Assembly (NCBI GenBank): GCA_016713425.1
Contig: JADJPE010000005.1
Span: 434,001-498,000 of the forward strand
Origin: Deltaproteobacteria bacterium
Lineage (GTDB): Bacteria > Myxococcota > Kuafuiibacteriia > Kuafuiibacteriales > Kuafuiibacteriaceae
DNA length: 64,000 bases
Direction of reading: 5' to 3'
Part shown: positions 60,667-64,000 of the stretch, piece by piece
How the letters are laid out: the number at the start of each line of letters is the position of its first letter
Numbering within the stretch: position 1 is the stretch's first letter
The notes under the pieces: model-generated
Told to the model about the DNA's origin: nothing
Database searches by the model: none
Seen by the model: only the letters and a program-made list of their open reading frames with translations
Program-made: the position numbers and the translations under genes

Positions 60667-60900
60667 CCAGAAACGTCCCGGGCTCCCCGAAGTTCCAGAG
60701 TTCTGCCGGCCCAGTCGATGATGCCCTGGAACATTCTCGGCTGAACCTGCCTCGAATCGAGTCGAGAAGCAGGAGCAATCTCAGTACCGTGGAGGAAACC
60801 CACATACCGGCAAGCTGAAGGCACCTCCAAGCTCTGGGCCTCGCACTTCCACAAGAAGGATGCGGCCTTCGCGGACGGAGTCCGTCACTTCGCGCAGCTG
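60667..60900. other. 234-bp gap without a supported gene
   Basis: The plus strand is open in one frame from after 60744 into the next gene and reads in a coding-like way (P-T-Y-R-Q-A-E-G-T-S-K-L-W-A-S-H-F), so the next gene may begin further upstream. The only ATG that I can support is 60901. Nothing else is visible. Confidence 0.25.
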
Positions 60901-61197
60901 ATGACCCCAGGAATGCCCCGCTCTCCTTACGCAGTCGAGCGAAGACTCCGAGACGCGCTCCGGCTCCAGAACTACGCAGAAGTCGTCGTTCTGGCGGCCG
61001 AGGTCGAGGCGATGGGTCACGCTGCGCTGCCGAAAGATCGCGCGGCGGCGACACAACCGTCGGCTGCGATCGAGCGCGCACTGGACCACCTTTCCGAAAA
61101 GCTCGCTGACCCACCGGCCAAGCTGGAGGCTGGGCATATTTCCAGTCTCGCGCAGGCCGCCATGAGCGTGCTCTCAACCTTGAGATTCGGTGTCTGA
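60901..61197 (+). CDS. Small protein of unknown function
   Basis: ATG at 60901 gives 98 residues, helical, with R-R-L-R-D-A-L-R-L-Q-N-Y-A-E-V-V-V-L-A-A-E-V-E and a second helix with A-A-I-E-R-A-L-D-H-L. The frame is open upstream for about 50 codons without an ATG, and no ribosome-binding site is evident. It could be a fragment of a larger gene. No family was recognised. Confidence 0.35.
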   Translation: MTPGMPRSPYAVERRLRDALRLQNYAEVVVLAAEVEAMGHAALPKDRAAATQPSAAIERALDHLSEKLADPPAKLEAGHISSLAQAAMSVLSTLRFGV

Positions 61198-61200
61198 CGG

Positions 61201-61530
61201 TCGGATATTCAACATCTCACGGCACATCAGAACGCTCTGGAGGACGGCCAAGCCATTCGCGAGTCGACTTTGTTCTCCTCCAGCTCGCCTGCCGTAAGCC
61301 CCTCGATGGTCGCAAAACTTGCCGACCGCCTCGTTCTCGACCGAATCATTCCTCGGTCCCTCGACACGGTCGACAAAGTGAAGCGTCGAATTCCGCGAGA
61401 GCATTTCAAAGACAAAGGCCTCATCGCGTTGATTCACGGCTTTGTGACGATTTGGCCCGTACTCAAAGCCGTCATGGATAAGGGGATGGATCCGCAACAC
61501 GTGTGCATCCTTTTCACACCGTATGGCTAC
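61201..61530 (+). pseudogene. Gene fragment interrupted by the IS21 left end
   Basis: In the same frame as the previous gene, after its stop, the plus strand reads coherently up to the IS21 end at 61531: L-A-D-R-L-V-L-D-R-I-I-P, then K-R-R-I-P-R-E-H-F-K-D-K-G-L-I-A-L-I-H-G-F, then V-M-D-K-G-M-D-P-Q-H-V-C-I-L-F-T-P-Y-G-Y. A start could be ATG 61306. The reading frame runs straight into the IS, so it is likely to be cut off. The family is uncertain; a resemblance to a nucleotide-binding domain is only speculative. Confidence 0.35.
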
Positions 61531-61739
61531 TGTCGACGGTCATGTGAATCCGGGAGATCTGGCCGCGAACTGACCAAAAACTGGAGCCGAGCCTGATGCC
61601 GGCTTAGGTGGTTGAGGTCGAGAAGGTGGGCCTCGGATGTTGGAGCATCCGAGACCCCTGAATGCCTTTGTCGAGAAGGCGAGAGGATCCTCTCCCGGCC
61701 TCGACGAAAGCGCAAGAAACAGGCTCGGCGCTGGAGCGA

Positions 61740-62408
61740 ATGGCTGGGCCGAGTGAGATCCTGATCGAGAAGAGGTGCCCGAGATGCCAAGTGGTGTTCC
61801 ACGACTGCCTCGGATGCCACCGCGGCCAGGTCTATTGCGGAGCGACGTGTCGGGATGCTGCCCGAAGGGCGTCGAAGCGACTCGCCCGGGCTCGGCATCA
61901 GCGTTCGGATGAAGGTCGCCGCGATCACCGGGACCGAAACCGGGCGCTTCGTGCTCGACGACGCGTGATGGATCAGTCTGCAAAAAACTCGACATCTGGG
62001 GACATCGTGTCCTTCACGCCGGGTGTGCCTGAGCGGCGGTCGCTCAGCGCGCAGGCCGGCCGAAAGGAACGATGTGATGAACAACGTGAGCGTGATCGTC
62101 GTACCGGAGGCGCGTCAGACGCGCCTGTTGGGCACTCTCAACGACCACGAGATTTTCAAGACTGCGCTGCCAGGCCTGACGAACAGCGACGAGGGCGCGC
62201 GCCCGATGCTCCTGGCAGGCCTCACCCGAGAGCCCGAGGAGCGGCGGTGTGCTGTGCGCGTTGCGGACAGCCTGGCCGGTTCATCGTGCGCCGCTACGTC
62301 CGAGGCGCTCGTAGAGACCCCGATGCTCTACGACGCCGTCGGGATCGCGGTGCGCGACCGACGCCAACGGGCCTGCCAGAGAACCGTTGGTGTGGCGAGC
62401 TTGCGTGA
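61740..62408 (+). CDS. IS21-associated Cys-rich small protein
   Basis: From ATG at 61740 the first 75 residues carry six cysteines: CPRC (13-16), CLGC (23-26) and a C-x3-C pair (33, 37), followed by a basic R-R-A-S-K-R-L-A-R-A-R-H-Q-R-S and R-D-H-R-D-R stretch. This layout fits a small zinc-binding protein seen with some insertion sequences. The frame then runs on to 62408 but overlaps the next gene in another frame, so its real end may be near 61970. Role unknown. Confidence 0.45.
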   Translation: MAGPSEILIEKRCPRCQVVFHDCLGCHRGQVYCGATCRDAARRASKRLARARHQRSDEGRRDHRDRNRALRARRRVMDQSAKNSTSGDIVSFTPGVPERRSLSAQAGRKERCDEQRERDRRTGGASDAPVGHSQRPRDFQDCAARPDEQRRGRAPDAPGRPHPRARGAAVCCARCGQPGRFIVRRYVRGARRDPDALRRRRDRGARPTPTGLPENRWCGELA

Positions 62409-62442
62409 TCTCCAGTGCTTTCAAGGGAGGTGCTGCAGGTGA
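62077..62442 (+). CDS. Small IS21 cargo protein coupled to istA
   Basis: ATG at 62077 gives 121 residues starting N-N-V-S-V-I-V-V-P-E-A-R-Q-T-R-L-L-G-T-L. GGAAC lies 8-12 bases upstream. Its TGA stop (62440-62442) overlaps the istA GTG start (62439-62441) as GTGA, which supports translation of this frame. It has no recognised domain. The overlap with the Cys-rich frame means that only one of the two is likely to be real after 62077. Confidence 0.45.
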   Translation: MNNVSVIVVPEARQTRLLGTLNDHEIFKTALPGLTNSDEGARPMLLAGLTREPEERRCAVRVADSLAGSSCAATSEALVETPMLYDAVGIAVRDRRQRACQRTVGVASLRDLQCFQGRCCR

Positions 62443-63897
62443 ACCCTCTGGACAAGGCCGTCGAGATTCGCCGGCTGTTCTTCGCGGAGCACTGGAAAGT
62501 CGGCACCATCGTGTCGCAGCTTGGCGTGCATGCGGATGTCGTCGAGCGTGTGATCGGACCTCTTGGTCCCGAGCCAAGAGCGACGCGACCGCGTTTCAGC
62601 GTTCTGGATCCATTCAAGCCGATCGTAGACGAGACGCTCGAGAGATACCCACGACTGACGGCGACTCGGCTGTACGACATGATCGTCGAGCGCGGCTACA
62701 CCGGTAGCCTGCGCACCGTGACCCGGTACGCGCCGCTGGTTCGGCCCAAGCCGAAGTCGGAGGCGTTCCTCCGCATTGAGCGGCTGCCCGGGGAGCAGTC
62801 CCAGGTCGACTGGGGTCACGTGGGCCGGATCTCCGTGCCTGGCGGTGAACGCGCTCTGTGGGTGTTCGTCATGGTGCTCGCCTTTTCTCGGGCGATCTTT
62901 GCCGAGCTCGTCCTGGACCTAACGGTGCACTCGCTGCTGCGCTCGCTCGTACGAGCCAGCACGTTCTTCGGAGGCGTGACGCGACAGTGGCTCTTCGACA
63001 ATCCGAAGACCATCGTGCTCGAGCGGCAGGGCGACCTCGTGCGATACCATCCCGAGCTGCTGCACTTAACCTCCGAGCTGCATGTGCAGCCGAGGCTCTG
63101 CGGTGTCCGAAAGCCGCACCAGAAGGGCGGAGTCGAACGAACCATTCGCTATCTCAAAGACCGCTTCTTCGCCGCCCGCACGATCCACTCCATCGATGTG
63201 GGGAACGCGCAGTTGATGCGCTTCCTCGACGAGATCGCGATGGCGCGGAAGCATCCCGAGCAAGACCAGCGGACAGTCGCCGAGGTGTTCGAGGACGAAA
63301 AGGGAGCGGCTTCTCGTCTTGCCTGATCCCATGCCCGAGGTCGACCTGGTGGCACCTGTTGTGTCGGACAAGACCGCGACGGTCGTCTTCGACAAGAATC
63401 GATACTCGGTGCCGCCCGAGCATCGGACGTCGACGCTCACGGTCGTTGCCAGCGACACACGGGTCCGATTCCTCGCGGGCCAGGATTGCGTTGCCGAGCA
63501 CGACAGATGCTGGGGTCGCAAGCAGACCATCGAGAAGAAGGAACACCGACAGGCGATCCTCGAAAACAAACCCGGTGCTCGAGACGGTCAGGGCCGACGG
63601 CGCTTGGTTGACGCCGCTCCAAGAATCGAGGCGTTGCTCGAGCACTGGCTGCACGACGGACGAAACCTCGGCTCGATGGTTGCGCGTACGCTCAAGCTCC
63701 TCGAACTCTACGGGGCCGTCGTCCTCCGCGCGGCGGTGGATGAGCTTCTCGACAAAGGAAGCCATGACATCGGTGCTCTTGCGGTGCTCTGCGATCAGCG
63801 TCGGCGCCCGCAGAAACCGCGGTTGCCGGTGGAGTTCGGGCCTCATGTGCCTGACAAGGACGTGCGGGTCCATGATCTCGGAGGCTACGATGATTGA
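62439..63897 (+). pseudogene. istA: IS21 transposase IstA, frameshifted
   Basis: From GTG at 62439 with AAGGGAGG 8 bases before it, the N-terminal helix-turn-helix (A-V-E-I-R-R-L-F-F, then I-V-S-Q-L-G-V-H) and the DDE core are visible: Q-V-D-W-G-H-V, F-D-N-P-K and H-Q-K-G-G-V-E-R-T with the catalytic Glu. At 63302-63304 a GGG run has one base too many: removing it gives E-K-E-R-L-L-V-L-P-D-P-M and joins the second half (from 63319), which ends at 63897. Total length would be about 485 residues, normal for IstA. Confidence 0.85.
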
Positions 63898-64000
63898 TCT
63901 GAACCAGAGCCTGCGACGCCTGGGCATGCGCGCGTCCGAAGAGGCGATCAATGGGCTCATCAAACATGCGCACAAAGGCAAGCTCTCGCCCGAAGTACTC
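63890..64000 (+). CDS. istB: IS21 helper ATPase IstB (partial at right edge)
   Basis: ATG at 63890 overlaps the istA stop by 8 bp, as is typical. The 37 visible codons read M-I-D-L-N-Q-S-L-R-R-L-G-M-R and then a helical segment, which fits the IstB N-terminal domain. The AAA+ Walker motifs would lie outside the window. Confidence 0.7.
   Translation, partial: MIDLNQSLRRLGMRASEEAINGLIKHAHKGKLSPEVL

Larger units (their letters stand above)
61531..64000 (+). mobile_element. IS21-family insertion sequence (runs off right edge)
   Basis: The left end begins TGTCGACGGTCATG at 61531, the TGT start expected in this family. The istA transposase and istB helper are at 62439-63897 and 63890 onward in the usual order with overlapping stop and start. 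About 900 bp before istA hold two extra small genes, more than in classic IS21. The right end is outside the window, and istA is frameshifted. Confidence 0.82.

Overview
The window looks like a piece of a high-GC genome of a Myxococcota-type bacterium (order Polyangiales or a relative). This is an inference from gene content. The evidence is a Hanks-type Ser/Thr kinase fused to a HAMP sensor, many lipoproteins with acidic or low-complexity linkers, a Calx-beta surface protein with a myxobacterial C-terminal sorting-like tail, PilZ, HD-GYP and GGDEF-EAL proteins, and abundant short tandem repeats between and inside genes. No rRNA, tRNA or CRISPR array was recognised.

Layout. 0-4.1 kb: a kinase/sensor and a FecR-domain lipoprotein, translationally coupled, running off the left edge. 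4.2-12.1 kb: an Ig/barrel envelope protein, an SGNH hydrolase, a PocR-PAS-GGDEF-EAL protein and two exported proteins. 12.3-16.7 kb: an ExbB-ExbD-ExbD motor cluster, divergent from a Tat-exported subunit plus GMC oxidoreductase pair. 16.8-25.1 kb: a response regulator with HD-GYP, a small HExxH protein, a PilZ-like/Hsp70-like fusion, a secreted protein, an FHA protein, MutH and fructose-1,6-bisphosphatase. 25.1-32 kb: a lipoprotein with CxxCH motifs and four Cu/Zn-SOD-like repeats, a PilZ-like protein, a Cys-rich lipoprotein and an orphan ABC ATPase. 32-38.4 kb: a branched-chain amino acid operon (ilvD, ACT subunit, ilvC, leuA) with a perfect palindromic operator in front, then a TetR regulator and hisC. 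38.5-44.1 kb: a ferritin-like protein, copper chaperone, CopA and a translationally coupled metallopeptidase lipoprotein. 44-53.6 kb: a Calx-beta adhesin-like protein, a caspase-fold lipoprotein, a molybdopterin oxidoreductase, an unknown protein and an alcohol dehydrogenase.

53.6-64 kb is different in kind. It is an accessory, decaying region: an IS66 element, an AbiE-type toxin-antitoxin pair, a broken rtcB-rtcA RNA-repair operon fused to the tail of a P-type ATPase gene, small orphan genes, and an IS21 element that interrupts another gene and runs off the right edge. Four genes here (IS66 tnpC, rtcA, rtcB, istA) each carry a one-base frameshift, and rtcA also has an in-frame amber codon. 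No such damage was noticed in the left 53 kb.

Functional themes: surface and envelope proteins, c-di-GMP and phosphorylation signalling, branched-chain amino acid synthesis under a probable TetR repressor, copper handling, and a mobile-element and defence island. The most unusual features are the short tandem repeats that recur in gene-flanking gaps and as in-frame tracts, the PilZ-Hsp70 fusion, a MutH outside its usual lineages, and the decayed rtcBA/AbiE island.
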